A stretch of 64,000 nucleotides of DNA from the NCBI RefSeq assembly GCF_003574315.2, contig NZ_AP025739.1, positions 682,001 to 746,000 on the forward strand. Direction: 5' to 3'. This document shows positions 43,434-50,788 of this stretch, piece after piece (within the stretch, counting starts at the first letter, position 1; every line of letters begins with the position of its first letter). A program made the position numbers and the translations under genes. The notes beneath the pieces were generated by a model. That model was not told the origin of the DNA. It worked only from the letters and a program-made list of their open reading frames with translations, and searched no databases. Source of the DNA: Capsulimonas corticalis (lineage in GTDB: Bacteria > Armatimonadota > Armatimonadia > Armatimonadales > Capsulimonadaceae).

Positions 43434-43724
43434 TTGCAGCAGGAAGCGCGTCAGAAGATTCAGAACCGTCTCAAGCGTATCTCAGGCCAGGTCGCCGGCG
43501 TCCAGCGGATGGTGGAGGAGGACCGTTACTGCGTCGATATCCTCACCCAGGTCGCCGCGATCCGCTCCGCCCTCGACGCCGTGGGCGTGGCGATGCTGAC
43601 GAGCCATTTGGAGACCTGTGTGCTGGGGCATGGCGCGAAAACGGAGCATGAGTGCGCAAAGCAGATGACTCAGACGGAGCTCTTAGAAGAAGTGCGCGTT
43701 TCGCTGGAGCGGTTCCTCAAGTAA
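43434..43724 (+). CDS. csoR: Copper-sensing repressor CsoR
   Basis: From TTG 43434 the product is 96 residues. This start is chosen because AAGGAG lies ten bases upstream and because the earlier in-frame TTG (43383) is the -35 box. The fold is the all-helical DUF156/CsoR type (QNRLKRISGQVAGVQRMVEEDRYCVDILTQVAAIRSALDAVG). The copper ligands Cys33, His58 and Cys62 have the spacing of CsoR (Cys-x24-His-x3-Cys), while FrmR-type formaldehyde sensors lack the last Cys. Copper(I) binding would release the operator in its own promoter and derepress copZ downstream. A copper P-type ATPase is not in the window. Confidence 0.9.
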   Translation: MQQEARQKIQNRLKRISGQVAGVQRMVEEDRYCVDILTQVAAIRSALDAVGVAMLTSHLETCVLGHGAKTEHECAKQMTQTELLEEVRVSLERFLK

Positions 43725-43756
43725 CATCGATCGTTCAACGAGCAGGAGAAAGTCCC

Positions 43757-43981
43757 ATGGAAACAACATTCATCGCCCCCGACATCGAATGCGAGGGCTG
43801 CGCGGCCAGCATCAAAAAAGCGCTGGGACAAGCGCGCGGCGTGGAAACCGTGGACGTCAACATCGAACAGAAATCCGTAATCGTCGGCTTCGACACCGAC
43901 CAAACCAACGCCGCCGCCCTCGCCGACGTCCTGGACGACATCGGCTTTCCCATCCAGCGCGAATCCGACGTCCGCGCTTAG
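43757..43981 (+). CDS. copZ: Copper chaperone, HMA domain (CopZ-like)
   Basis: The 74-residue protein is a single heavy-metal-associated domain with the metal site ECEGCAAS (Cys12 and Cys15), then VETVDVNIEQKSVIVGFD and ALADVLDDIGFPIQ, the beta-alpha-beta core. AGGAG precedes the ATG, and the gap to csoR is 32 bases, so the two are co-transcribed. It would bind Cu(I) in the cytoplasm and pass it to an exporter or to CsoR. Methionine before the CxxC is absent (Glu-Cys-Glu-Gly-Cys instead of Met-x-Cys). This differs a little from classical CopZ. Confidence 0.9.
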   Translation: METTFIAPDIECEGCAASIKKALGQARGVETVDVNIEQKSVIVGFDTDQTNAAALADVLDDIGFPIQRESDVRA

Positions 43982-44038
43982 GTCAATTCTCAAAAGACGT
44001 CAGACTGTCAAGCGCCCTGCTTGCAAAGGATGATAACG

Positions 44039-44299
44039 TTGAAAATTCAGGAAAATTTAGAACAAATCATGCGTAAGCGATGCTATCTCTGCGGCAGATC
44101 CCGCGATCAGGTCGAGAAGCTCATCCTGGGCGTTCACGGCGGCGTCTGCGCGAATTGCATCGAATTAGCGTACAGCATACTCCACAGTTCTCCTGAAGAG
44201 CAAAGCGAGGCGCTGGTGGCGGCAAGGGAACGCGCGCAGAGTGAGCGTTCAAAAACGCTGCTGCAGCGCCTCTTTAGCAAACCAAAACAGCGTCTATGA
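44039..44299 (+). CDS. Small ClpX-type C4 zinc-finger protein
   Basis: The roughly 86-residue product holds CYLCGRSRDQVEKLILG and GVCANCIELA, the Cys-x2-Cys-x18-Cys-x2-Cys zinc-binding domain found at the N-terminus of ClpX, without any ATPase part. The C-terminus is a charged helix. TTG 44039 is chosen because AAAGGA lies eight bases upstream; ATG 44030 and ATG 44069 are alternatives. The domain in ClpX binds adaptor proteins and substrates, so a free copy could compete for or recruit such partners. It follows copZ by 57 bases and may be in the same transcript. Confidence 0.75.
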   Translation: MKIQENLEQIMRKRCYLCGRSRDQVEKLILGVHGGVCANCIELAYSILHSSPEEQSEALVAARERAQSERSKTLLQRLFSKPKQRL

Positions 44300-44322
44300 A
44301 CTCTAACGCGCCATGAGGCCCG

Positions 44323-44781
44323 TCAGGCCGCAAAGCGGCGATAGATTTCCCAGGACTTATCGAGACACGTCAGGATCTGGACTTCGTGCGAATGGATTTC
44401 TTTCTTGATTCCAGGGAACGTCTTCTTCGCGGGTTCTTCCTGCGCAGCATAAAAGATGAACTCCCGGCGCCCCGCCGTGGTGATCGCCAGAGCCAGAGTC
44501 GCGGAGCCGTCGGCCTCGAACCGTTCGCGCAGCAGGTGCTCGATGGCGTCCAGTTCGATCGTTTCCAGCCGGCTGGGCAGGCCGTTGGTCGTTGGGGATC
44601 GGAACGGGACCACCACGCCCACATGGTACTGATATCCGAGCAAACTGCTCATTCGTTTCAGTCCCATATTGACCCGAACCACGAGCAGCGCGCCGCTGTC
44701 GTTGTATTTTTTGACTTCCCACGGTCCATCTGCGGCAGTCGGCGCGAATGTCGGGGTGCTAGTCTTCGTGAATGGCCACAT
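44323..44781 (-). CDS. DUF695-type protein
   Basis: The 152-residue cytoplasmic protein starts MWPFTKTSTP with AAGGA just upstream. It shows the DUF695 pattern: WEVKKYNDSGALLVVRVNMGLK, YHVGVVVPFRSPTTNGLPS, LETIELDAIEHLLRERFEADGSATLALAITTAGRREFIFYAA. The function of the family is not established. The converging ClpX-type gene ends 23 bases away, with no terminator between. An upstream in-frame start at 44874 would add a Cys/Met-rich stretch and has no ribosome binding site. Confidence 0.8.
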   Translation of the reverse strand: MWPFTKTSTPTFAPTAADGPWEVKKYNDSGALLVVRVNMGLKRMSSLLGYQYHVGVVVPFRSPTTNGLPSRLETIELDAIEHLLRERFEADGSATLALAITTAGRREFIFYAAQEEPAKKTFPGIKKEIHSHEVQILTCLDKSWEIYRRFAA

Positions 44782-44947
44782 AGATCCTTCTCCGGACATA
44801 GTTTTGGAGGGGCAAGCAGCGTTGGATACCCCGTCATTCATCATACAACAAAAATCGACAAACCAAGCAGGCATGAAATATTTTTATTGAAATTAGGAAA
44901 TGTTAATTCCCCTAATAATTGAGGCGGCTTCCGCAATGTCCGTAAAA

Positions 44948-44964
44948 ACTCATGTATAATGAGT
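44948..44964 (+). promoter_or_regulatory. -10 box inside a palindrome, upstream of candidate small RNA
   Basis: ACTCAT-GTATA-ATGAGT is an inverted repeat with 6-base arms centred on the -10 box TATAAT (44955-44960). No good -35 is present. A regulator could bind the palindrome and cover the -10. Confidence 0.5.
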
Positions 44965-44965
44965 G

Positions 44966-45151
44966 CGTAGTGCTTCATTCTCCAGATCGACGAACGCCGC
45001 ATGTGTCGTCGCGCGGAGCCGGCGGCGTTCGCTGCATACTTTACCGTTGCAATTATTGCTCAACAGCTCCCACATGCGTCGTCCATCGTTCACCACGAGG
45101 ACACACTGCAACTGACTTAAGGCCGAGGCGTAACGCCTCGGCCTCTTTTTT
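44966..45151 (+). ncRNA. Candidate small RNA (or 39-codon small ORF) before pstS
   Basis: The gap between the DUF695 start and pstS is 471 bases. Within it a TATAAT promoter element, about 185 bases and a strong terminator (45120-45151) define a separate unit. A perfect 10-bp stem pairs CGAACGCCGC (44991-45000) with GCGGCGTTCG (45022-45031), and GCATGTG near 44998 can pair with CACATGC near 45071. An ORF of 39 codons runs from ATG 45001 to TAA 45118-45120, ending exactly at the terminator stem; it has no ribosome binding site. The unit could be a small RNA, a small protein gene or both. Confidence 0.5.
45120..45151 (+). terminator. Rho-independent terminator of the candidate small RNA
   Basis: Stem AGGCCGAGGCG (45120-45130), loop TAA, CGCCTCGGCCT (45134-45144), then C and six T. 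Confidence 0.93.
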
Positions 45152-45252
45152 GGCGATTTATTTTTGGCGAGATCGCGATTCTGCGACGCGTATCCCGGGG
45201 GCGTGTGGGTATCATGTCGGAGGCGTCATTACGAATCAACGGAGAAACTAGT

Positions 45253-46335
45253 TTGAAAAATACAATATTCCAAAATAAGAAATCAATCGTATTGGTTCCT
45301 GCGGCGGCTGTCGCGCTTGGGCTGCTGAGCGCCGGCTGCGGAGACAACGGTCAGAAGGATAACGCAAGCGCTCCGGCCTCCACCGGCGCGCAGACCGCCA
45401 GCAGCAGCGCGGGCGGCGCTTTGAACGGCGCGGGCGCGACCTTCCCGGCGCCCCTGTATCAGAAGTGGTTCCAGGAATATCAGGCCAAGAACGGCGTCCA
45501 GATCAACTACCAGGCGATCGGCTCCGGCGGCGGCATCAAGGGTATCACGGCCAAGTCCGTGGACTTCGGAGCATCCGACGCGCCAATGAACGACGAGGAG
45601 CTGGCGAAGGCGCCCGGCATCCTGCACGTCCCCACCGTGGCCGGCGCGGTCGCGATGGCCTACAACGTTCCCGGCGTTCCCACGGGGATCCACCTGACCG
45701 GCGACGTCATCGCGGATATCTTCCTGGGCAAGATCACGAAGTGGAATGACGCGCGCATCACGGTGCTGAATCCGGGCAAGAACTTCCCGGCCCTGACCAT
45801 CGCCCCCGTTCACCGCGCCGACGGCTCCGGCACCACCAATATCTTCACAACCTATCTGAGCCAGGTCAGCCCAACCTTCAAGGCCGGGCCGGGCGCGGGC
45901 AAGTCCGTGAAGTGGACCGCCGGCGTCGCCGGCAAGGGCAACGCGGGCGTCGGCGCGCTGGTCCAGCAGACCCAAGGCGCCATCGGCTATCTGGAGCTGG
46001 CGTACGCGATCCAGAACAAGATCGCCTTCGCGGACGTGCAGAACGCCAAAGGCGCTTTCATCACCCCGTCGGTCGAATCCACCACGGCGGCCGCCGCCGG
46101 CGTGACGCTGCCCGACGATTTCCGGGCCGTGATCACCAACACGGACGACCCCAAGGGCTACCCGATCACCGGCTTCACCTTCCTGCTGGTTTACAAAAAC
46201 TCCAAACCGGACGTGAAGAAGTTCCTGCAATGGGCGCTGACCGACGGACAGAAAGACGCCCCCACCCTGATCTACGCCCCGCTCCCGGACAGCGTGCAGA
46301 AGAAGGCGCTGGCGGAAGTCGATACGATCCAGTAA
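45253..46335 (+). CDS. pstS: Phosphate ABC transporter substrate-binding lipoprotein PstS
   Basis: From TTG 45253 (GGAGA upstream) the 360-residue product has a lipoprotein leader ending LLSAGC. It then shows PstS hallmarks: LNGAGATFPAPLYQKWFQEYQ, INYQAIGSGGGIKGITAKSVDFGASDAPM, NVPGVPTGIHLTGDVIADIFLGKITKWND, PVHRADGSGTTNIFTTYLSQVSP and GAIGYLELAYA. The Ser/Gly/Asp loops bind phosphate in the periplasm and hand it to PstCAB. The genes for PstC, PstA, PstB and PhoU are not within the window, so this is an isolated copy. A bidirectional terminator follows. A candidate small RNA lies immediately upstream. Confidence 0.95.
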   Translation: MKNTIFQNKKSIVLVPAAAVALGLLSAGCGDNGQKDNASAPASTGAQTASSSAGGALNGAGATFPAPLYQKWFQEYQAKNGVQINYQAIGSGGGIKGITAKSVDFGASDAPMNDEELAKAPGILHVPTVAGAVAMAYNVPGVPTGIHLTGDVIADIFLGKITKWNDARITVLNPGKNFPALTIAPVHRADGSGTTNIFTTYLSQVSPTFKAGPGAGKSVKWTAGVAGKGNAGVGALVQQTQGAIGYLELAYAIQNKIAFADVQNAKGAFITPSVESTTAAAAGVTLPDDFRAVITNTDDPKGYPITGFTFLLVYKNSKPDVKKFLQWALTDGQKDAPTLIYAPLPDSVQKKALAEVDTIQ

Positions 46336-46354
46336 TTTGGCCCGCCTGATAACG

Positions 46355-46397
46355 ACAAACGCCCCGCCGCATATGTGTCATGCGGCGGGGCGTTTGT
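46355..46397. terminator. Bidirectional terminator between pstS and HD-GYP gene
   Basis: ACAAACGCCCCGCCGCA (46355-46371) pairs with TGCGGCGGGGCGTTTGT (46381-46397), with a nine-base loop. A and T runs are short on both sides. Confidence 0.88.
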
Positions 46398-46415
46398 TTG
46401 CGAGGGCGGCCAGCA

Positions 46416-48110
46416 TCACGCGGCCATCGCGTAGGTGATTTCTTCCTCGGGGGCAATGATGTCCAGAAAGACATCCACCACTCTCGGGTCGAAGTGCGTT
46501 CCCGCGCCGGCGCGGATATGCTCCGCGACACGGCTCGGACTCCAGGCGGGCCGGTAGGGCCGGTCGGACCCCAGCGCGTCCCACACATCCACCACGGCGA
46601 AGATGCGCGCCGCGAGCGGGATTTCGGTTCCCGCCAGGCCGCGCGGGTATCCGCCGCCGTCCCAGCGCTCGTGATGGCAGTAAGGGATATCCATGGCTGG
46701 CGCCAGAAACGCGATCGGCTCCAGCAGATCGTGGGCGTAGGCGGGGTGGCGGCGCATGATCTCCCACTCGCCGGCGTCCAGCGCGCCGGGCTTGAGCAGG
46801 ATGGCGTCCGGAACGCCCATTTTGCCGATGTCGTGCAGCAGAGCGCCCCGGCGGATCTGCACGATCTCTTCTTCGCTCAGGCCAAACTCATTGGCGAGAC
46901 GCAGCGTCATCTCGGTGACGCGGCGGCTGTGTCCTTCGGTTTCCTTGTCGCGCAGATCCAGGAAGTGCGCCCAGGCTTCGATGGTGGCGTCGTAGGCGGA
47001 GTGCATCTCGGAGAGGTTGTGGTGGAGCTCCGCGTTCAGTCGCAGGATCTCCGCCTCCGATCTCTTGCGGTCGGTAATCTCCGTGGAAACGCCCAGCATT
47101 TGTCGGCATCCGCCGTGACCGTCAATGAGCGGACGCTTCTCCGTTTGAAACCAGCGGAGATTCCCGTCGGCGTCCGTGATCTGCTCTTCCGCGATGAACA
47201 TCGCCAGCCGGCTCTGAATGACCTGACGGTCGCATTGATGAAACTCGGCGATCTCCGCGGGATTTCCCTGAAGGTCCGTTTCCCGAAGACCGATCAGCAG
47301 CTCCGGGGACGTTCCAAAAAACTGGGCGAGCGCATTGTTCACCATCCCAAAGCGCCCCGCGCCGTCTTTGATGAAGATCATGCTCGGCACGGCGTCGATC
47401 ACGCCCGCCAGGAAGTCCCGCGCCTCCACCACCTCTTGCGTGCGTTCGGCGATTCGACGCTCCAGCTCTTCGTGGGCCTGCTGCAATGCGATCTGCGCGG
47501 CTTTGCGGTCGGAGATATCCACCAGAACGCCGTCCCACACGGTCGCGCCGTCGGAGCGCCGCTCGGGACGCGAAACGCCCTGGATCCAGCGCTCGCCGCC
47601 GCCAGGCAAGCAGAAACGCCCTTCCCAGTTCCAGAGGGTCAGCGACCCCGCCGATTCCGCGACGGACAAATCGAAGGAAGGGCGATCGTCCGGATGAATC
47701 ATATTGACGATTCCGATAGTGTTCGCAAGCACTTCCTCGGGCGACATATCGTATAACTCACGGCACCCTTCACTCACAAACTCAAACTTCGGCGTCCCAT
47801 CGCGCAGCAAAGCAAAGCGATAGACCATCCCCGGCGTATTCGCGGAGATGCGCTCGTACCGGCCATGCAGCGCCCAGAAGCGCCGCTGCACGACCAGGGT
47901 GGCGGCGCCCGCCAGGACCGCGCTGACGACGATCGTCACGTAATGCGACTGCCACTTCGTCAGCCACGGCGCCGTGAGCTCCTTGAATAGCTCGTATCCC
48001 AGCATGGCGCAAAGCGTGGCTGCGGCCACGATAGCCACGGTCCACAGGGACGAGCAGGAAGGCGGCGAATAAGGGCGTATTCGTTCCATTTTTTTAAGAC
48101 GCAATAGCAT
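46416..48110 (-). CDS. Membrane PAS/PAS/HD-GYP protein (probable cyclic-di-GMP phosphodiesterase)
   Basis: The roughly 564-residue protein has two N-terminal membrane segments (VAIVAAATLCAMLGYEL, YVTIVVSAVLAGAATLVV), a PAS domain (YRFALLRDGTPKFEFVSEGCRELYDMSPEEV) and a second PAS/PAC (GVIDAVPSMIFIKDGAGRFGMVNNALAQFFG). A C-terminal HD-GYP domain follows with ALLHDIGKMGVPDAILLKPG, RRHPAYAHDLL and HHERWDGGGYPRGLAG. All metal-binding residues and the GYP triad are present, so degradation of cyclic-di-GMP is likely. The start is uncertain: ATG 48110 is used, while GTG/ATG at 48167/48164 have a ribosome binding site too close. It lies downstream of the chemoreceptors on the same strand but behind a terminator. 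Confidence 0.88.
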   Translation of the reverse strand: MLLRLKKMERIRPYSPPSCSSLWTVAIVAAATLCAMLGYELFKELTAPWLTKWQSHYVTIVVSAVLAGAATLVVQRRFWALHGRYERISANTPGMVYRFALLRDGTPKFEFVSEGCRELYDMSPEEVLANTIGIVNMIHPDDRPSFDLSVAESAGSLTLWNWEGRFCLPGGGERWIQGVSRPERRSDGATVWDGVLVDISDRKAAQIALQQAHEELERRIAERTQEVVEARDFLAGVIDAVPSMIFIKDGAGRFGMVNNALAQFFGTSPELLIGLRETDLQGNPAEIAEFHQCDRQVIQSRLAMFIAEEQITDADGNLRWFQTEKRPLIDGHGGCRQMLGVSTEITDRKRSEAEILRLNAELHHNLSEMHSAYDATIEAWAHFLDLRDKETEGHSRRVTEMTLRLANEFGLSEEEIVQIRRGALLHDIGKMGVPDAILLKPGALDAGEWEIMRRHPAYAHDLLEPIAFLAPAMDIPYCHHERWDGGGYPRGLAGTEIPLAARIFAVVDVWDALGSDRPYRPAWSPSRVAEHIRAGAGTHFDPRVVDVFLDIIAPEEEITYAMAA

Positions 48111-48226
48111 GAGAACTTTCGCGAAGGCGTGTCCGAGCGCTTTTCGTCCGCGCCGAGCGGACATCACTCCATTTCATTTTCGGCGTTTCGCGCGCGTAAT
48201 CTCAGTCTATCCGCGAAAGATTCGGC

Positions 48227-48263
48227 AAAAAAGCCCGGCGCGCACTGCGGCGCGCCGGGCTTT
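48227..48263 (-). terminator. Terminator of chemoreceptor 1
   Basis: On the minus strand a GCCCGGCGCGC stem with a five-base loop is followed by TTTTTT (plus-strand A run 48227-48232). It lies 22 bases after the chemoreceptor stop codon. Confidence 0.88.
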
Positions 48264-48284
48264 CCTGATGTTGAAGCGCCTCAG

Positions 48285-50609
48285 TTACGCGAAGCGCAGC
48301 TTCGGCCGTCCGGGGATCGCTGCGGCCGGCGCTTCCGGCTCGGCGTCAAGCGTGAAGCGGGAGACGCTTTCCTGGAGCGTCTCGGCGATCCGGGCCAGTT
48401 CGCCCGACGCCGCCACAAGCTCTTCCACGGCCTGTCCCTGCTGCTCGGTCGTGGACGTAACGGTCTGGATGGACGCGGAGACTTCCTCGGCGGACGCCGA
48501 CATCTCCTCGGCCGCCGCGCTGTTCTGATCCACCGCCGACGCCACCGAAGAAATCGCCTCCGAGACCTCCACGGAGGTGATTCGCATCTCGGTTGCGGCT
48601 TCCCGGATCTGCTTGGCGCGGAACGTCACCGATTCTACCACCTTCTGGATCTCGCCCAGCGCCGCGCCGGCCTGCTCGGCCTGCGCCGCGCCGTTCTCCA
48701 CATCGCGCCGCCCCGCGTCCATCGACGTGATCGCTTCCTGTGTGCGGCTCTGCACTTCTTCGATCAGCGCGCCGATCTCGCGGGTCGCCGCGCCGGAGCG
48801 CTCGGCCAGCTTGCGCACTTCGTCGGCCACGACCGCAAAGCCGCGTCCCGATTCTCCGGCCCGCGCCGCTTCGATCGCCGCGTTGAGCGCCAGCAGGTTC
48901 GTCTGCGCCGCGATCGCGTCGATCGTCTCGACAATCCCGCCGATCCGCTGCGAGGCGTCGCCCAGGCTCTCCATGATCTGGGCCGACTGGCTGACCGTGC
49001 GATGGATATTCTCCATGCCTCGGACGGTTTCGGCGACCGTGTTCACGCCCTGGACGGCGACATGGCTCGCGCTCGCCGCTTCGGCGGCGGCAAGCGTCGC
49101 GTCTTCCGCGACCAGGTCTACGCTCTGCGCCAGTTTGCGCATCAGGCCCATGCTGTCCGCGACGGAATTGGCCTGCACGGAGTTGCTGTGCGCTACGTCG
49201 CCGGCGCCGCGCGCCGACTGCTCGGACGCCGTGGCGACCTCGCGCATCGTCTGCGTGATCTCCTCGGTCGAGTAACCGACGTTTCGCGCCGTTCCCGCCA
49301 GCTGCGCCGCCGAGCTGGTGACCGTTGAGGCGCTCGCGCCGACTTCGCCGATCAAACGGCGCAGGTTTGTCCCCATATCCTGAAAGGCGCAGCCAAGCGC
49401 GTCCCGGTCCGACTGCGGCTGCGTGGTCTGCCGCAGGTCGCCGGCCGCGATCCGCTCCGCCGCCTGCGCCATGGATTTCTGATAGGCGATCAGCGAGCGG
49501 AACGCATCGGCGATCCGCCCAACTTCGTCGTCGCTGTGGACATCGATCTGCTGATCGACCTCACCCTTGGCGAGCGCTTCCGCCGCCGTCGCCATCGGCG
49601 CGAGCGCGCGGCCCAGCCCATTCGCGATCATCCAGACAAGACCGAGCATCATCGCCAGCGCCACGCCGCTGATGACCAGCGCCTGATTGCGCAGCGCGAT
49701 GCTGGGCGCCAGAATGGCGTCCTGCGAGACGTTCATCACCACGCGCCAACCGGTGAACGGCGCCGTGGCCCAGTAGACTCGGCGCCATTCGCCTTTGATC
49801 TGAAGCTCCTGCATGCCATGGTCATCCCCCGAAACGACCTTGCCGTCCGGCAGCGATTTGGCGGGGACGCCGGCGAAGCCCTTGCGCAGCAGCAGATCCG
49901 CGTTCGGATGGGTAATGAGCAGTCCGCCCCGGCTCACGAGATAGCCGTACTCCTGCGACTGATTGCCGGAATCGAGAACGTGGACGCCGCTCATGATCGT
50001 GCGCAGCTCATCTAGCCCAAGGTCCACGCCGACGATGGCGAGAAGCGTGTGGTTGGCGTCGTAGATCGGCCGCGTATAGCTGACCATGGAGATGTTGCCG
50101 CCGCCGTCATCGAAGTACGGCTCGCAAACGTAGGGCGCGCCGGTTTTCTTGGGGCCGTTGTACCACTCCTGGGAGGCGTCATGATAATCGTAATCGGGCT
50201 TGAGGATCGTCGGCCAGCTCTTGCGCGTCACGAGCTGGTTCGACAGCTTCGCCTTGTAGTTGAGCTGGTCATACGCGATATAGAAGTCGAAGGCGTCGCT
50301 TTCCGGCGCTTCGCGCAGCAGCTTCACCAGATACGGTCCCACGGCGCCGTCCGGAACCACGCCGTCGCCCTGCTGGCGCGCGGCCACCGCGTCCACGCGC
50401 GCGCCGCAGCGCTGGACATAGGTGTCCAGGCGCTGCGCGGTCGATGTCAGCAGGCTCAGCGCCTTGGCGTCGGCCTGCTGCTCCAGCAGATGGCGGCTCG
50501 CATTGTAACTGAACCAGGACGTCGCGATCAACACCGCGCCGGTCGCAAGTCCCACGGCGAGACAAAGCTTTTGCGCGATGGTGCGCAGTTTTGGTATGGG
50601 AAAGGGCAT
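48285..50609 (-). CDS. Methyl-accepting chemotaxis protein 1 (dCACHE-HAMP-MCP)
   Basis: The 774-residue receptor has an N-terminal membrane helix ([20 protein letters not shown]), a periplasmic double-CACHE ligand domain of about 280 residues, a second helix ([23 protein letters not shown]) and HAMP ([31 protein letters not shown]). The signalling coiled coil carries the tip [31 protein letters not shown]. The ligand pocket shows YHDASQEWY followed by [12 protein letters not shown], close to the amino-acid-binding dCACHE motif except that Gln replaces Arg. AGGAG precedes ATG 50609. No chemotaxis kinase or flagellar gene is in the window, so the output could be pilus-based motility. A near-twin lies immediately upstream. 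Confidence 0.94.
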   Translation of the reverse strand: MPFPIPKLRTIAQKLCLAVGLATGAVLIATSWFSYNASRHLLEQQADAKALSLLTSTAQRLDTYVQRCGARVDAVAARQQGDGVVPDGAVGPYLVKLLREAPESDAFDFYIAYDQLNYKAKLSNQLVTRKSWPTILKPDYDYHDASQEWYNGPKKTGAPYVCEPYFDDGGGNISMVSYTRPIYDANHTLLAIVGVDLGLDELRTIMSGVHVLDSGNQSQEYGYLVSRGGLLITHPNADLLLRKGFAGVPAKSLPDGKVVSGDDHGMQELQIKGEWRRVYWATAPFTGWRVVMNVSQDAILAPSIALRNQALVISGVALAMMLGLVWMIANGLGRALAPMATAAEALAKGEVDQQIDVHSDDEVGRIADAFRSLIAYQKSMAQAAERIAAGDLRQTTQPQSDRDALGCAFQDMGTNLRRLIGEVGASASTVTSSAAQLAGTARNVGYSTEEITQTMREVATASEQSARGAGDVAHSNSVQANSVADSMGLMRKLAQSVDLVAEDATLAAAEAASASHVAVQGVNTVAETVRGMENIHRTVSQSAQIMESLGDASQRIGGIVETIDAIAAQTNLLALNAAIEAARAGESGRGFAVVADEVRKLAERSGAATREIGALIEEVQSRTQEAITSMDAGRRDVENGAAQAEQAGAALGEIQKVVESVTFRAKQIREAATEMRITSVEVSEAISSVASAVDQNSAAAEEMSASAEEVSASIQTVTSTTEQQGQAVEELVAASGELARIAETLQESVSRFTLDAEPEAPAAAIPGRPKLRFA

Positions 50610-50732
50610 GGGAATTACGCTCCTGCAAAATGTCAAAATTACGAAGACGACGCCGCTGTCGCCCTCACCACTCTTCATTGTCGGAAGCAGCCGCGAGAAA
50701 CTTCAGGCGTCCGCCCCCTTGCCGACGAAAGC

Positions 50733-50771
50733 GGCCCCGGCTGCGCGAAGCGCGGCCGGGGCCGGAGGGAT
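50733..50771 (-). terminator. Probable terminator/processing hairpin between the chemoreceptors
   Basis: GGCCCCGG (50733-50740) pairs with CCGGGGCC (50756-50763), extended inward by a GCGC-GAA-GCGC tip. The T run after it on the minus strand is weak (GCTTTC). Confidence 0.5.
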
Positions 50772-50788
50772 CGAAAAATCGCGCGGCG

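Noticed and set aside
44952-45251. 99-codon plus-strand frame from ATG 44952
   Set aside because: It starts within the -10 region and runs through the terminator; a small RNA or the 39-codon frame fits the signals better.
46380-47756. 458-codon plus-strand frame opposite the HD-GYP gene
   Set aside because: The opposite strand has intact PAS and HD-GYP motifs; this one has none.
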